A stretch of 64,000 nucleotides of DNA from Variovorax sp. CF313 (GCF_000282635.1 NZ_AKIW01000073.1:1-64000), one strand, 5' to 3'; numbered from the stretch's first letter, positions 20,112-29,957 are shown. Made by a program: numbers and translations. Notes: generated from the letters alone by a model not told the origin.

Positions 20112-21023
20112 TCAGTTCCGCTGCAAGAATCCCTCGATCTCGCGGGCAACCAGTTGCGGCTGCTCATGCACGATCCAATGGGTCGCGTCCGGCACCTTCT
20201 TGACCTCGAGCTTCGGCACGTACTCGTCGAGCCCTTCGAGCAGGCCGGGCAGCAGCGCCGCGTCGTCGAGCGCCCAGAACACGAAGGTCGGCACGTCCAC
20301 CGTGAGCCGTTCGCGCGGCAGCACCGGGATGCCGTCGATGGTGTGGCCGGGCAGCGGCGGCTTCATCGGCGTCACGCGGTAGAGGTTGCAGGCGCCGGTG
20401 AGGCCTGCGCCCCAGACTTGGCGGTACTTCTGCTTCACTTCCTCGGTGAGCCAGCCGAAGCCGTCCGGGCCGGCCTTCATCAGCGTGAAGAAGGGCCACA
20501 TGCGCTTGAAGTCGTCGGCGGCGAGCAGCGCCTCGGCGTCGGGGCGCGCGAGGAAGTTCATGTAGGCGCTGGCTTGCTGCTGCGCCGGGTTGTTGCGCAG
20601 TTCGCGCGTGAAGGTGCCCGGGTGCGGCGAATTGATGATGACCAGCTTGCGGATCTGCTGCGGGAACGCGTTGGCATAGCCCCAGGCAAAGGCGCCGCCC
20701 CAATCGTGGGCCACCAGCGCGGCCATGGTGCCGTCGGTGCTCTCGGTCGCCACGAGCTGCTGGATGTCCTGGATCAGCAGGTGAGCCTTGTAGGCCGCCA
20801 CGTCGGTCGGCGCGCTCGACTTCTCGAAGCCGCGCAGGTTGGGTGCCACACAGCGGTAGCCGCCGTGGGCCGGGTCCGAGAAGTACGTCAGCAGTTCGTC
20901 CCAGATGAACGCGGCTTCGGGGAAGCCGTGGAGGAACACCATCAGCGGCCGGCCCGGCTGGCCGGCGGCGCGGCAACTCAGGGTGGTGCCATTGGGCAGG
21001 CTGCGTTGGAAGGTCTCGATCAT
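20112..21023 (-). CDS. Alpha/beta hydrolase, epoxide hydrolase/haloalkane dehalogenase-like
   Basis: This 303-residue hydrolase has the oxyanion-hole motif FLHGFPEAAFIWDE. Its nucleophile elbow is VAHDWGGAFAWGYA, where the nucleophile is Asp, as in epoxide hydrolases and haloalkane dehalogenases, and not Ser. The acid and His lie in FWALDDAALLPGL and VPDATHWIVHEQ. The ATG at 21023 has AAGGAG six to twelve bases upstream. The natural substrate is unknown. It is tail-to-tail with the second acyltransferase gene across a type B repeat and follows engB on the same strand after an 86-bp gap. Confidence 0.85.
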   Translation of the reverse strand: MIETFQRSLPNGTTLSCRAAGQPGRPLMVFLHGFPEAAFIWDELLTYFSDPAHGGYRCVAPNLRGFEKSSAPTDVAAYKAHLLIQDIQQLVATESTDGTMAALVAHDWGGAFAWGYANAFPQQIRKLVIINSPHPGTFTRELRNNPAQQQASAYMNFLARPDAEALLAADDFKRMWPFFTLMKAGPDGFGWLTEEVKQKYRQVWGAGLTGACNLYRVTPMKPPLPGHTIDGIPVLPRERLTVDVPTFVFWALDDAALLPGLLEGLDEYVPKLEVKKVPDATHWIVHEQPQLVAREIEGFLQRN

Positions 21024-21109
21024 GCTTCTTGTCTCCTTGGGTTGACTGTCGCTATTCTTTTGATAGTGAACTACGCACGCTGGACGGCCGATGCAGCCTG
21101 TTCTGTGGT

Positions 21110-21853
21110 TCAGGTCTCTGCTGGCGGCTCCGGTGGTTCGGTGGGGGCTGCTGCAGTCTCTTCCGGGTGCACCCAGCGCCACAGCAGCTCGGCTGCTTCA
21201 CCGACGCCCTGCTTTTTCAGCGCCGAGAACAGTTTCACCTCGCCGCCGCCGGCGTTCAGTCGCGTAATCGACAGCACCTTGGCGGCTTCGCTGCGCGTGA
21301 GCTTGTCGGACTTGGTCAGCAGCACGAGGAACTTGAGGCCCTGCTGCACGCGCGGGCGGATCACGTCGAGCAGGATCTCGTCGAGTTCGGTCAGGCCGTG
21401 GCGCGGGTCGCACATGAGCACCACGCCGCGCAGGCTCTCGCGCGTCATCAGGTAGTTGCCCATCACGCGCTGCCAGCGCAGCTTGGCCTCCTTGGGTACG
21501 GCCGCGTAGCCGTAGCCGGGCAGGTCGGCCAGCACCGCATCGTCGACCTTCTGCTTGCCGATGCCGAACAGGTTGATGTGCTGCGTGCGGCCGGGCGTCT
21601 TGGAGGCGAAGGCCAGCCGCGTCTGCTGCGTGAGGGTGTTGATGGCAGTCGATTTGCCCGCATTGGAGCGGCCGACGAAGGCGATCTCGGGCAGGTCGAC
21701 GGGGGGCAGGTGCTCAAGCTGGGGGGCGCTGGTCAGGAAGTGGGCGGTGTGCAACCAGCCCAGTGCCACGCGTTCGCGTTCGGCGACCTGGGGGTCCGCG
21801 GCGGGAGCCGCGCGGGGAGGGTAGGCAGCGGGCTTGGCGCGCGGGGAGGGCAT
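21110..21853 (-). CDS. engB: Ribosome biogenesis GTP-binding protein EngB (YihA/YsxC)
   Basis: This is an essential GTPase for 50S subunit maturation, 247 residues. The G1 loop is GRSNAGKSTAIN, followed by the G3 motif DLPGYGYA and the G4 motif LLTKSDKL. The N- and C-terminal extensions are rich in Pro, Ala and Glu (for example AAPTEPPEPPAET), as often seen in beta-proteobacteria. It is divergent from the cytochrome c4 gene, with a 72-bp gap in which -10-like elements TACAAT (minus, 21880-21885) and TAGAAT (plus, 21884-21889) overlap. The two genes may therefore compete for polymerase. Confidence 0.95.
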   Translation of the reverse strand: MPSPRAKPAAYPPRAAPAADPQVAERERVALGWLHTAHFLTSAPQLEHLPPVDLPEIAFVGRSNAGKSTAINTLTQQTRLAFASKTPGRTQHINLFGIGKQKVDDAVLADLPGYGYAAVPKEAKLRWQRVMGNYLMTRESLRGVVLMCDPRHGLTELDEILLDVIRPRVQQGLKFLVLLTKSDKLTRSEAAKVLSITRLNAGGGEVKLFSALKKQGVGEAAELLWRWVHPEETAAAPTEPPEPPAET

Positions 21854-21925
21854 CTACGGACTTTCGAAACAAGGCCCACATTGTAGAATCGTGAGGTTTT
21901 GCGCCATAAATTCGAAGCCCCCGAT

Positions 21926-22597
21926 ATGAAGTTGTTTGCCAATATTCTGCTTGCAGCCCTCGTGGGCATCGCATCCAGCGCGAGTTTTGCAGCCGATGAA
22001 CACGCGGCTGCTCCGAGTGCGGCGGCCCCGGCGCCTGCCAAACCCGACCCCGCCAAGGGGGACGCGGTATTCAACGCGACGCCGGCCAACAGCCAGAGCT
22101 GTGCTTCGTGCCACAACGCGGACGGCAACTCCGCCATCGCGGCCAACCCGAAGCTGGCGCAGCAACATCCCGAATACATCCTCAAGCAGCTGCAGGACTT
22201 CAAGTCCGGCAAGCGCAAGAGCGCGATCATGAAGCCGCTGGCTTCGGCTCTGTCCGAAGAGGACATGCGCAACATCGCCTGGTTCGTCGGCTCGAAGAAG
22301 GTCAAGCCGGGCTTCTCGAAGGACAAGGACACGATTGCCCTGGGCGAGAAGATCTACCGCGGCGGCATCGGCGAGCGCCAGGTCCCGGCCTGCGCCGGCT
22401 GCCACAGCCCGAACGGCGCCGGCATCCCCGCCCAGTACCCGCGCCTGGGCGGCCAGAACGCCGACTACACCGTGGCCCAGCTCACGGCCTTCCGCGACAA
22501 CGTGCGCCTGAACAGCGTTCCCATGACCGGCGTCGCCGCCAAGCTCAACGACAGGGAAATCAAGGCCGTCGCCGACTACATTGCCGGTTTGCGTTGA
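21926..22597 (+). CDS. Cytochrome c4 family diheme protein
   Basis: This is a periplasmic diheme electron carrier of 223 residues. The signal peptide (MKLFANILLAALVGIASSAS) ends near FAAD. There are two CXXCH heme sites, CASCH and CAGCH, one in each half, and the axial methionines are likely in the KSAIMKPLA and SVPMTGVA segments. The ATG at 21926 is chosen because it gives the signal peptide directly. It is followed by a terminator and then by the resB/ccsA maturation genes, which would attach its hemes. It likely passes electrons to terminal oxidases. Confidence 0.93.
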   Translation: MKLFANILLAALVGIASSASFAADEHAAAPSAAAPAPAKPDPAKGDAVFNATPANSQSCASCHNADGNSAIAANPKLAQQHPEYILKQLQDFKSGKRKSAIMKPLASALSEEDMRNIAWFVGSKKVKPGFSKDKDTIALGEKIYRGGIGERQVPACAGCHSPNGAGIPAQYPRLGGQNADYTVAQLTAFRDNVRLNSVPMTGVAAKLNDREIKAVADYIAGLR

Positions 22598-22646
22598 TGA
22601 TGGCGCTCCCTGGAGCGTGAACCAGCCGCCGAAAACAACCCCAAAC

Positions 22647-22684
22647 AAAAGGCGGGCCGATCCAGCAGGATGGCCCGCCTTTTT
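22647..22684 (+). terminator. Intrinsic terminator after cytochrome c4
   Basis: A 12-bp perfect stem (AAAAGGCGGGCC with GGCCCGCCTTTT), with an inner ATCC/GGAT stem in the loop, is followed by a T-rich tail (TTTTTGCTTTTTTCC). The A-run on the 5' side means it could also work on the other strand. It separates cytochrome c4 from resB. Confidence 0.9.
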
Positions 22685-22716
22685 GCTTTTTTCCTCTCTT
22701 TCCTTACTGTCGTCCG

Positions 22717-24897
22717 ATGTCCGTCTCCACCCATGGCCTTCGCGTTCATCGCGGCCCGCAGATGCTTCGCGCTGCGGTGGAGCTGTTTTCGTCGATGCGC
22801 TTCGCGATCGCGCTGCTCACCATCATCTGCATCGCGTCGATCATCGGCACCGTGCTCAAGCAGCATGAGCCGATCAACAACTACATCAACCAGTTCGGGC
22901 CGTTCTGGGCCGAACTGTTCCGCGCGGCCAGGCTCGACTCGATCTACAGCGCCTGGTGGTTCCTGCTGATCCTGCTGTTCCTCGTGATCAGCACCACGCT
23001 GTGCATTGCGCGCAACACGCCGCGCATCATGGTCGACCTCAAGACCTTCAAGGAAGACATCCGCGCGCAGAGCCTCAAGGCCTTCGGCCAGCGCGCCGAG
23101 AACCGGCTCGGCGAAACGCCCGAAGCGGCGGCCAACCGCATCGGCCAGTTGCTGGTGAGCGGTGGCTGGAAGGTCAAGCTGCAACGGCGCGACGCCACCA
23201 GCGGCAGCCGGCCGACTGCCGCCGGCTGGATGGTCGCCGCGCGCGCCGGCGGTGCCCACAAGCTGGGCTACATCGCGGCGCACAGCGCCATCGTGCTGGT
23301 GTGCATCGGCGGCCTGCTCGACGGCGACCTGGTGGTGCGCGCGCAGACCTGGTTCAACGGCAAGAGCGTGTTCACCGGCGGCGGCATGATCGCCGACGTG
23401 GCGCCGGAGCACCGCCTGTCGGCCGCCAACCCGACCTTCCGCGGCAACATCCTCGTGCCTGAAGGCGGGCAGGGCAGCGTGGCCATCCTGAACCAGTCTG
23501 ACGGCGTGCTGCTGCAGGAGCTGCCGTTCTCCATCGAGTTGAAGAAGTTCATCGTCGACTACTACTCGACCGGCATGCCCAAGCTGTTCGCGAGCGAGGT
23601 GGTGCTGCACGACCGCGAGACCGGCGCGCAGGTGCCGGCGCGCATCGAGGTCAACCATCCGGCCAGCTACAAGGGCGTGGAGATCTACCAGTCGAGCTTC
23701 GACGACGGCGGCTCCAGGGTGAAGCTCAAGGCGGTACCGATGGCGGCCGCGGCCAAGCCCTTCGAGGTGGAGGGCATCATCGGCGGCCCGAACACCGAGA
23801 TCACCAACGGCCGCGACAAGCTCACGCTCGAGTTCGCCGCGCTGCGCGTGATCAACGTCGAGAACTTTGCCGATGGCGGCGCCATGGGCAGCGGCGCCGA
23901 CGTGCGCAAGGTCGACCTGCGCCACGACATCGAGTCGCGCCTGGGCGCCGCCAACAAGACCAACAAGCCGAAGGTGCTGCGCAACATCGGCCCGAGCATC
24001 GGCTACAAGCTGCGCGACGCCGCCGGCCAGGCGCGCGAGTACCAGAACTACATGGTGCCGGTCGACACCGGCGACGGCCAGCCGGTGTTCCTGCTGGGGA
24101 TGCGCGAGAAGCCCGAGGATCCGTTCCGCTACTTGCGCGTGCCCGCCGACGAGCAGGGCTCGATGGACGGCTTCGTGCGCATGCGCGCCGCGCTCGGCGA
24201 TGCCGACACCCGCGCCCGTGCCATTGAGCGCTACATCGCGAAGGCCACCGACCCCAAGCGCCCGGAGATGGCCGAGCAACTGCGCGTATCGGCCACACGC
24301 GCGCTGGCGCTGTTCGCGGGCACCGAGCGCGCCAAGGCCGACGCCACCACGGCGGGGGGCTGGCAGGCGATTGCCGAGTTCATGGAAGTCAACGTGCCCG
24401 AGGCCGAGCGCGAGCGCGCCGGCGGCGTGCTGGTGCGCATCCTCAACGACGTGCTGTTCGAGGTGCTCAACCTGGGCCGCGAAGGCGCCGGCCTTGCCGC
24501 GCTGCCGAACGACCAGAAATCGCAGGCCTACCTGACGCAGGCGGTGCTGGCCATCAGCGACGCACATTTCTACCCGGCCCCGGTTGCGATGATGATGACC
24601 GACTTCACCCAGGTGCAGGCCAGCGTGTTCCAGGTGGCGCGTGCCCCTGGCAAGAACGTCGTCTATCTGGGCTGCCTGTTGCTGATCGTCGGGATTTTTG
24701 CCATGCTGTATGTGCGCGAGCGCCGCCTCTGGGTGTGGCTGACGCCCGACGGCACGGCTGCCGAAGGCGAGACATCCGGGACAGCGGCCACGATGGCGTT
24801 CTCGGTCAATCGCAAGACCATCGACAGCGACCGCGAATTCGAGCACCTCAAGCACAAGCTGCTCGCCCTGAGCAAGACAGAAGCACAGACACGATGA
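22717..24897 (+). CDS. resB: Cytochrome c biogenesis protein ResB (system II, Ccs1)
   Basis: This is one half of the system II heme-delivery and ligation complex, in the inner membrane with a large periplasmic domain. The 726-residue protein has membrane segments near FAIALLTIICIASIIGTVL, WWFLLILLFLVISTTLCIA, a third around LGYIAAHSAIVLVCIGGL and a fourth near the C-terminus (VVYLGCLLLIVGIFAMLYV). The long region between the third and fourth is the periplasmic ResB domain. It is coupled to the next gene by a four-base ATGA overlap. The start could be the later methionine (MLRAAVELF), as the first 15 residues are not clearly conserved. Confidence 0.92.
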   Translation: MSVSTHGLRVHRGPQMLRAAVELFSSMRFAIALLTIICIASIIGTVLKQHEPINNYINQFGPFWAELFRAARLDSIYSAWWFLLILLFLVISTTLCIARNTPRIMVDLKTFKEDIRAQSLKAFGQRAENRLGETPEAAANRIGQLLVSGGWKVKLQRRDATSGSRPTAAGWMVAARAGGAHKLGYIAAHSAIVLVCIGGLLDGDLVVRAQTWFNGKSVFTGGGMIADVAPEHRLSAANPTFRGNILVPEGGQGSVAILNQSDGVLLQELPFSIELKKFIVDYYSTGMPKLFASEVVLHDRETGAQVPARIEVNHPASYKGVEIYQSSFDDGGSRVKLKAVPMAAAAKPFEVEGIIGGPNTEITNGRDKLTLEFAALRVINVENFADGGAMGSGADVRKVDLRHDIESRLGAANKTNKPKVLRNIGPSIGYKLRDAAGQAREYQNYMVPVDTGDGQPVFLLGMREKPEDPFRYLRVPADEQGSMDGFVRMRAALGDADTRARAIERYIAKATDPKRPEMAEQLRVSATRALALFAGTERAKADATTAGGWQAIAEFMEVNVPEAERERAGGVLVRILNDVLFEVLNLGREGAGLAALPNDQKSQAYLTQAVLAISDAHFYPAPVAMMMTDFTQVQASVFQVARAPGKNVVYLGCLLLIVGIFAMLYVRERRLWVWLTPDGTAAEGETSGTAATMAFSVNRKTIDSDREFEHLKHKLLALSKTEAQTR

Positions 24898-26210
24898 ACA
24901 CCACGACCCTCACGCTCAATGAAAGCTGGCTTTCGCGCCGCAACCCGTTCGACTGGGTGTTCGCGGTGCTGGTCCTGGCCGGTGGGCTGTTTGCGTTCAC
25001 GCGGTACGCGGGGTCGATGGACTACTACGAGAAGCCGATCCTGGCCGCTGCCGTGATCGCGATGATCGCCATCGGCTGGTTCTGGCGGCCGCTGCGGTTG
25101 CTGGCCATCATCGTGGCTGCGGCGTCGCTGCTGGCCATCAGTTCGTACCAGGGCGAGCTGGCGCGCGCCGACACGGTGTTCTGGCTCAAGTATTTCCTGT
25201 CGAGCCAGTCGGCCATCCTCTGGATGAGCGTGCTGTTCTTCATGAGCACGCTGTTCTACTGGCTCGGCTTTTTCGGCGGCAAGCAGTCGGACACCTTCGA
25301 CATGATTGGCTCGCGGCTGGCCTGGGCGGCCGTGACGATGGCGCTGATCGGCACCATGGTGCGCTGGTACGAAAGCCACCAGCTCGGACCGGACATCGGC
25401 CACATCCCGGTCAGCAACCTGTACGAAGTGTTCGTGCTGTTCTGCTGGCTCACGGCCGCGTTCTATCTCTACTTCGAAGAGCGCTACAAGACGCGCGCGC
25501 TCGGCGCCTTCGTGATGCTGGTGGTCAGCGCGGCGGTCGGCTTCCTGCTCTGGTACACGATCGTGCGCGAGGCGCACGAAATCCAGCCGCTGGTGCCAGC
25601 CCTGCAGAGCTGGTGGATGAAGCTGCACGTGCCCGCCAACTTCATCGGCTATGGCACCTTCTCGCTCGCGGCCATGGTGGCCTTCGCCTACCTCATCAAG
25701 GAGCAGGCCGACGAAAAGCGCTGGTACAAGCTCACGCCGATCTGGCTGCTGGGCGTGGCGCTGTGCTTCGTGCCGGTGGCGTTCCGCCAGCGCGTGCAGG
25801 AAGCCGGCGGCAGCTACTGGGTGGTCTATGCGGGTATTTCCGCGCTGATCGCGGCCGGCATCCTCCTGGGACGCAAGCGCATCGCGGCGCGGCTGCCGGC
25901 CAACGAAGTGCTCGACGACGTCATGTACAAGTCGATCACCGTCGGCTTCGCCTTCTTCACCATCGCTACTGTGCTCGGCGCCCTGTGGGCCGCCGACGCC
26001 TGGGGCGGCTACTGGAGCTGGGACCCGAAGGAAACCTGGGCGCTGATCGTCTGGCTCAACTACGCGGCCTGGCTGCACATGCGGCTGGTAAAGGGCCTGC
26101 GCGGCACCGTGGCGGCGTGGTGGGCGCTGGGTGGACTGGCGGTCACCACCTTCGCCTTCCTCGGCGTGAACATGTTCCTGAGCGGGCTGCACAGCTACGG
26201 CACCCTGTAG
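24894..26210 (+). CDS. ccsA: Cytochrome c biogenesis protein CcsA/ResC (system II)
   Basis: This is the heme-handling partner of ResB: a multi-pass membrane protein of 438 residues with the tryptophan-rich WWD heme-binding motif GGYWSWDPKETWALIVW near the C-terminus and conserved histidines in TM-flanking loops (HVPANFIGYG, LHMRLV). With ResB it exports heme and joins it to CXXCH apocytochromes in the periplasm. The upstream cytochrome c4 is an obvious client. It is the last gene of this operon; a short GC-rich dyad (CGCGCC and GGCGCG, 26248-26264) without a T-run follows. Confidence 0.94.
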   Translation: MNTTTLTLNESWLSRRNPFDWVFAVLVLAGGLFAFTRYAGSMDYYEKPILAAAVIAMIAIGWFWRPLRLLAIIVAAASLLAISSYQGELARADTVFWLKYFLSSQSAILWMSVLFFMSTLFYWLGFFGGKQSDTFDMIGSRLAWAAVTMALIGTMVRWYESHQLGPDIGHIPVSNLYEVFVLFCWLTAAFYLYFEERYKTRALGAFVMLVVSAAVGFLLWYTIVREAHEIQPLVPALQSWWMKLHVPANFIGYGTFSLAAMVAFAYLIKEQADEKRWYKLTPIWLLGVALCFVPVAFRQRVQEAGGSYWVVYAGISALIAAGILLGRKRIAARLPANEVLDDVMYKSITVGFAFFTIATVLGALWAADAWGGYWSWDPKETWALIVWLNYAAWLHMRLVKGLRGTVAAWWALGGLAVTTFAFLGVNMFLSGLHSYGTL

Positions 26211-26326
26211 GCACGGGCCTGCGGTCTTTCGCGAAGAATTGAAACCGCGCGCCGCTGCGGCGCGTAACCAAATCGGGACTGCTCACGAACTACCCTGAGC
26301 ACAACGATTCACGCGAAAGGCCTGCC

Positions 26327-27346
26327 ATGTCGTTCCAATCCCGACCGATCCGTCGCAGCAACAGCGACAACGGCTTCATCCACCCGCTGTCGAGCGAGAT
26401 CACGCCGCGTGCCGCCTACGAAGGCCGGCGCGACCTGCTCAAGCTCATGGCGGGCGGCGCGGCGGGTGCGGCGCTGGCCGGCTTCGCCTCGCGCGAAGCC
26501 TGGGCCCAGGCCGAGCGGCCCAACAAGCTCGCGCCGCTGCCAGGTGGCAAGTCGGCCGTGCCGGGGGCCATGTCGATGGACAAGCTCACAGACTACAAAG
26601 ACGTCTCGAGCTACAACAACTTCTACGAGTTCGGCACCGACAAGGCCGACCCGGCCAAGAACGCCGGCACGCTGAAGACGCGGCCGTGGACCGTGGAGGT
26701 CGAAGGCCTGGTCAAGAAGCCGGGCAAGTTCGGCATCGAAGACCTGCTCAAGCTCAGCGCTCAGGAAGAGCGCATCTACCGCCTGCGCTGTGTCGAAGGC
26801 TGGTCGATGGTCATCCCGTGGGTCGGCTATTCGCTGGCCGAACTGATCAAGAACGTCGAGCCGCAGGGCAACGCCAAATACGTCGAGTTCGTGACGCTGG
26901 CCGACCCGAAGACCATGCCTTTTGTCGGCTCGCGCGTGCTCGACTGGCCCTACACCGAAGGCCTGCGCATGGACGAGGCGATGCACCCGCTCACGCTGCT
27001 GGCTTTCGGCATGTACGGCGAGGTGTTGCCCAACCAGAACGGCGCGCCGGTACGGCTCGTGGTGCCGTGGAAGTACGGCTTCAAGTCGGCCAAGTCGATC
27101 GTCAAGATCCGCTTCGTCGAGAAGGAGCCGAGCACCGCGTGGAACAAGGCGGCGGCTAACGAGTACGGCTTCTACTCGAACGTGAACCCGAACGTCGACC
27201 ATCCGCGCTGGAGCCAGGCGACCGAGCGCCGCATCGGCGACGGCGGCGGCTTGTTCGCCAAGCGGCGCAAGACCGAAATGTTCAACGGCTACGAAGCCCA
27301 GGTCGGCCAGCTGTATGCGGGCATGGACCTGAAGAAGAACTACTGA
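26327..27346 (+). CDS. msrP: Protein-methionine-sulfoxide reductase catalytic subunit MsrP (YedY)
   Basis: This is a periplasmic molybdenum-cofactor enzyme that repairs oxidised methionines in envelope proteins. The 339-residue precursor has a twin-arginine-type signal ([20 protein letters not shown], cleavage after AWAQA). The molybdenum-ligating cysteine lies in the [15 protein letters not shown] motif of the sulfite-oxidase fold. The long N-terminal region before the RR (about 45 residues) is usual for MsrP. msrQ follows after 27 bases. Confidence 0.95.
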   Translation: MSFQSRPIRRSNSDNGFIHPLSSEITPRAAYEGRRDLLKLMAGGAAGAALAGFASREAWAQAERPNKLAPLPGGKSAVPGAMSMDKLTDYKDVSSYNNFYEFGTDKADPAKNAGTLKTRPWTVEVEGLVKKPGKFGIEDLLKLSAQEERIYRLRCVEGWSMVIPWVGYSLAELIKNVEPQGNAKYVEFVTLADPKTMPFVGSRVLDWPYTEGLRMDEAMHPLTLLAFGMYGEVLPNQNGAPVRLVVPWKYGFKSAKSIVKIRFVEKEPSTAWNKAAANEYGFYSNVNPNVDHPRWSQATERRIGDGGGLFAKRRKTEMFNGYEAQVGQLYAGMDLKKNY

Positions 27347-27373
27347 TCGCGCCCCGGCAACCGGCGCCCGACC

Positions 27374-28030
27374 ATGAACAAGCTGCTCATGCATCCGGCG
27401 ACCAAGCCGGTCATCTTCCTGCTGTGCCTGCTGCCGTTCGCGCGGCTGGCCTACGGCGCCTTCACGGACGGGCTCGGTGCCAACCCGGCCGAGTTCCTGA
27501 TCCGCGCCACCGGCGACTGGACGCTGCGCTTCATCTGCATCGTGCTGGCGGTGACGCCGCTGCGCGTGATGACCAAGTGGAATGCACTCGCACGCCTGCG
27601 CCGCATGCTGGGCCTGTTCGCGTACTTCTACGTGGTGCTGCACCTGCTGTGCTACAGCTGGTTCGACATGGGATTCGAGTGGGGCGACATCGCCAAGGAC
27701 ATCGCGAAGCGGCCGTTCATTTTGGTGGGCTTCTCTGCCTTCGTGCTGCTGACGCCGCTGGCGGCCACCTCTTTCAACCGCGCCATCAAGGCAATGGGCG
27801 CGAAGCGCTGGCAGATGCTGCACAAGCTGGTCTACGTGATCTCGGGGCTCGGGCTGCTGCACTTCTTCTGGATGCGCGCGGGCAAGAACAACTTCGCGGA
27901 AGTGTTCGTCTATGCCGCGATCATTGCCGCGCTGCTCGCGTGGCGGGTGTGGAATTTCGCGAGCAAGCGCAAGGCGAAGCCGCCCGTGGTAGCGGTGCGC
28001 GGCAGCGAGAAGCCGCTGCGCACCGGCTGA
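27374..28030 (+). CDS. msrQ: Heme-binding membrane subunit MsrQ (YedZ)
   Basis: This is an inner-membrane b-type cytochrome of 218 residues that passes quinone or flavin electrons to MsrP. It has about six membrane segments of the ferric-reductase-like family, with candidate heme histidines in FYVVLHLLCYSWF and WQMLHKLVYVISGLGLLHF. It lies in an operon with msrP and reads convergently into lysA, with only ten bases between the stop codons. Confidence 0.94.
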   Translation: MNKLLMHPATKPVIFLLCLLPFARLAYGAFTDGLGANPAEFLIRATGDWTLRFICIVLAVTPLRVMTKWNALARLRRMLGLFAYFYVVLHLLCYSWFDMGFEWGDIAKDIAKRPFILVGFSAFVLLTPLAATSFNRAIKAMGAKRWQMLHKLVYVISGLGLLHFFWMRAGKNNFAEVFVYAAIIAALLAWRVWNFASKRKAKPPVVAVRGSEKPLRTG

Positions 28031-28040
28031 GCACCGGCAA

Positions 28041-29327
28041 TCAGCCGTCGATCTCGGCGCGCAGCTGGTCTTCCATCGTCTCGCGGCGGCGGATCAGCTT
28101 GGCGGTGGCGCCGCTCACCAGCACTTCGGCGGCACGGCCGCGCGTGTTGTAGTTGCTGGCCATGCTCATGCAGTACGCGCCGGCCGACAGCACGGCCAAC
28201 AGGTCGCCGGCCACCACGTTGAGCGCGCGGTCGCGGCCGATCCAGTCCCCGCTTTCGCAAACCGGGCCGACCACGTCGTAGGTCGGTGCATCGCCGGCGC
28301 GGCTGCGCAGCGGCACGATGCGCTGGAAGGCCTGGTACATCGCGGGGCGCGGCAGGTCGTTCATGGCCGCGTCGACGATGCAGAAGTTCTTGTCTTCACC
28401 GGGCTTGGTGTAGAGCACCTCGGTCACGCAGACGCCGGCATTGCCGACCAGCGAGCGGCCGGGTTCGATCACCAGCTTGCGCTGGCCGAAGTTGCGTGCG
28501 TCGAGCTTGGCGAGCAGCTGCCGCCAGAGCGCATCGGCCTTGGGCGGCACTTCGCCGTTGTAGTCGATGCCCAGGCCGCCGCCGAAGTCCAGGTGATGGA
28601 TCGGCACGCCGGCTGCCTCGATCGCCTCGACCAGGTCCAGCACGCGATCGCAGGCGTCCAGGTAGGGCGAGGCTTCGGTGATCTGCGAGCCGATGTGGCA
28701 GTCGATGCCCACCACCTCCAGGCCCGGCAGCCGCGCGGCGTGCCGGTACGCCTCGACCGCGCGGTCGTGCGCGATGCCGAACTTGTTGCCCTTGAGGCCG
28801 GTGGAGATATAGGGGTGCGTCTTGGGATCGACGTTCGGATTGATGCGGATGCTGATGGGCGCGCGCTTGCCCTCGGCCAGCGCCACCTCGTTGAGCACGT
28901 CGAGCTCGGCTTCGCTCTCGACGTTGAAGCAGGCGATGCCGGCGGCAAGGGCCTCGCGCATTTCCGCGCGGGTCTTGCCGACGCCCGAGAAGATGATCTT
29001 CTTCGGATCGGCGCCCACGGCCAGCACGCGTGCCAGCTCGCCGCCCGAGACGATGTCGAAGCCGCAGCCGGCCTGCGCGAACACGCGCAGCACGCCGAGA
29101 GACGAGTTGGCCTTCATCGCATAGCAGATGAGGGCGTCGCGGCCCTCGAAGCCGCGCTGGTAGGCCGCGAGGGCATCCAGCATCCATTGCTTCGAGTAGA
29201 CGAAAAGAGGGGTGCCGTGCTCGCGCGCCAGCGCTTCGAGCGCGACGCCTTCGACGTGCAGCGCGCCGTCGCGTTGCGCAATGTGCGGCTGGCCGGGCAG
29301 GGCGATGGAGTTGATGCCGGCACTCAT
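28041..29327 (-). CDS. lysA: Diaminopimelate decarboxylase
   Basis: This is the last step of lysine synthesis, converting meso-diaminopimelate to L-lysine and CO2 with pyridoxal phosphate. The 428-residue fold-III enzyme has the PLP lysine in ICYAMKANSSLGVL, the phosphate-binding glycines in HLDFGGGLGIDY, the EPGRSLVGNAG motif and the C-terminal GPVCESGD active-site cysteine. It overlaps the lptM stop by four bases, so the two are coupled. The lptM-lysA-(divergent)cyaY arrangement is common in beta- and gamma-proteobacteria. Confidence 0.96.
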   Translation of the reverse strand: MSAGINSIALPGQPHIAQRDGALHVEGVALEALAREHGTPLFVYSKQWMLDALAAYQRGFEGRDALICYAMKANSSLGVLRVFAQAGCGFDIVSGGELARVLAVGADPKKIIFSGVGKTRAEMREALAAGIACFNVESEAELDVLNEVALAEGKRAPISIRINPNVDPKTHPYISTGLKGNKFGIAHDRAVEAYRHAARLPGLEVVGIDCHIGSQITEASPYLDACDRVLDLVEAIEAAGVPIHHLDFGGGLGIDYNGEVPPKADALWRQLLAKLDARNFGQRKLVIEPGRSLVGNAGVCVTEVLYTKPGEDKNFCIVDAAMNDLPRPAMYQAFQRIVPLRSRAGDAPTYDVVGPVCESGDWIGRDRALNVVAGDLLAVLSAGAYCMSMASNYNTRGRAAEVLVSGATAKLIRRRETMEDQLRAEIDG

Positions 29328-29596
29328 TTGCGCGGTTCCGTGCTGTTGCTGGCCGGTGCGCTGGCGGCAGCGGCCGGTGCGGGCGCTGCCTCGCTGGAGC
29401 TGGACGAAGAGGGCCGCAGGCTCTCGGGCGTCATGAGCTGCGGCAGCGTGGCTCGTCCGGCGGCGGCAGGATCGGTCGGCAGGTACAGCGCACCGCGCTG
29501 TCCGCAGGCAACCAGGGCGGTGGTGCCTGCAGCGAGGCAGACCATGAGCGCAGCGCGGGCGCGGGTGCTCACTAGAATTTGGCGAACGTTCAACAT
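29324..29596 (-). CDS. lptM: LPS translocon maturation chaperone LptM (YifL-type small lipoprotein)
   Basis: This 90-residue lipoprotein has a hydrophobic leader, lipobox LVACG and the diagnostic [10 protein letters not shown] segment directly after the lipidated cysteine. LptM helps LptD form its native disulfides in the outer-membrane LPS translocon. The C-terminal half is a low-complexity Ser/Ala/Pro tail, probably disordered. It is divergent from cyaY with only 12 bases between the two starts, so their promoters must lie inside each other's 5' regions. Alternative internal starts (for example the M at residue 18) would still keep the lipobox. Confidence 0.85.
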   Translation of the reverse strand: MLNVRQILVSTRARAALMVCLAAGTTALVACGQRGALYLPTDPAAAGRATLPQLMTPESLRPSSSSSSEAAPAPAAAASAPASNSTEPRK

Positions 29597-29608
29597 AGCG
29601 AAATTGTA

Positions 29609-29941
29609 ATGACCGACACCGAGTACATGGACCGCGCCGAAGCCGCGCTCGCCGCCATTGAGCAGGGATGCGACCGCATCAACGATGCGACCGACGCCGA
29701 CGTCGACAACCAGAGGGTGGGCGGGATGATCACGATTTCATTCCGCAACGGCAGCCAGTTGATCGTGAACCTGCAGAAGCCCCTGCAGGAAATCTGGCTT
29801 GCCGCGCGTTCCGGCGGCTACCACTACCGCCACGACGGCCAGGCGTGGGTCGATACCAAGACCGGGGAAGAATTCTTCGGCAACCTGTCGCGTGAAGCGA
29901 CCCTGCAGGCAGGCCAGCCGCTGACGTTCGCGGCCGCCTGA
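29609..29941 (+). CDS. cyaY: Iron donor protein CyaY (frataxin)
   Basis: This is a 110-residue bacterial frataxin that binds iron and modulates IscS during Fe-S cluster assembly. It has an acidic first helix ([20 protein letters not shown]) and the conserved sheet segments [31 protein letters not shown] and [10 protein letters not shown]. The ATG at 29609 is preferred over one ten codons earlier because it begins the conserved helix. It is divergent from lptM, and its 3' end faces the mrcA stop, 16 bases away. Confidence 0.94.
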   Translation: MTDTEYMDRAEAALAAIEQGCDRINDATDADVDNQRVGGMITISFRNGSQLIVNLQKPLQEIWLAARSGGYHYRHDGQAWVDTKTGEEFFGNLSREATLQAGQPLTFAAA

Positions 29942-29957
29942 CTCTTCTTCTTCGTCG

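Noticed and set aside
26246..26264. Terminator after ccsA
   Set aside because: The GC-rich dyad (CGCGCC and GGCGCG) lacks a following T-run, so intrinsic termination is not supported.
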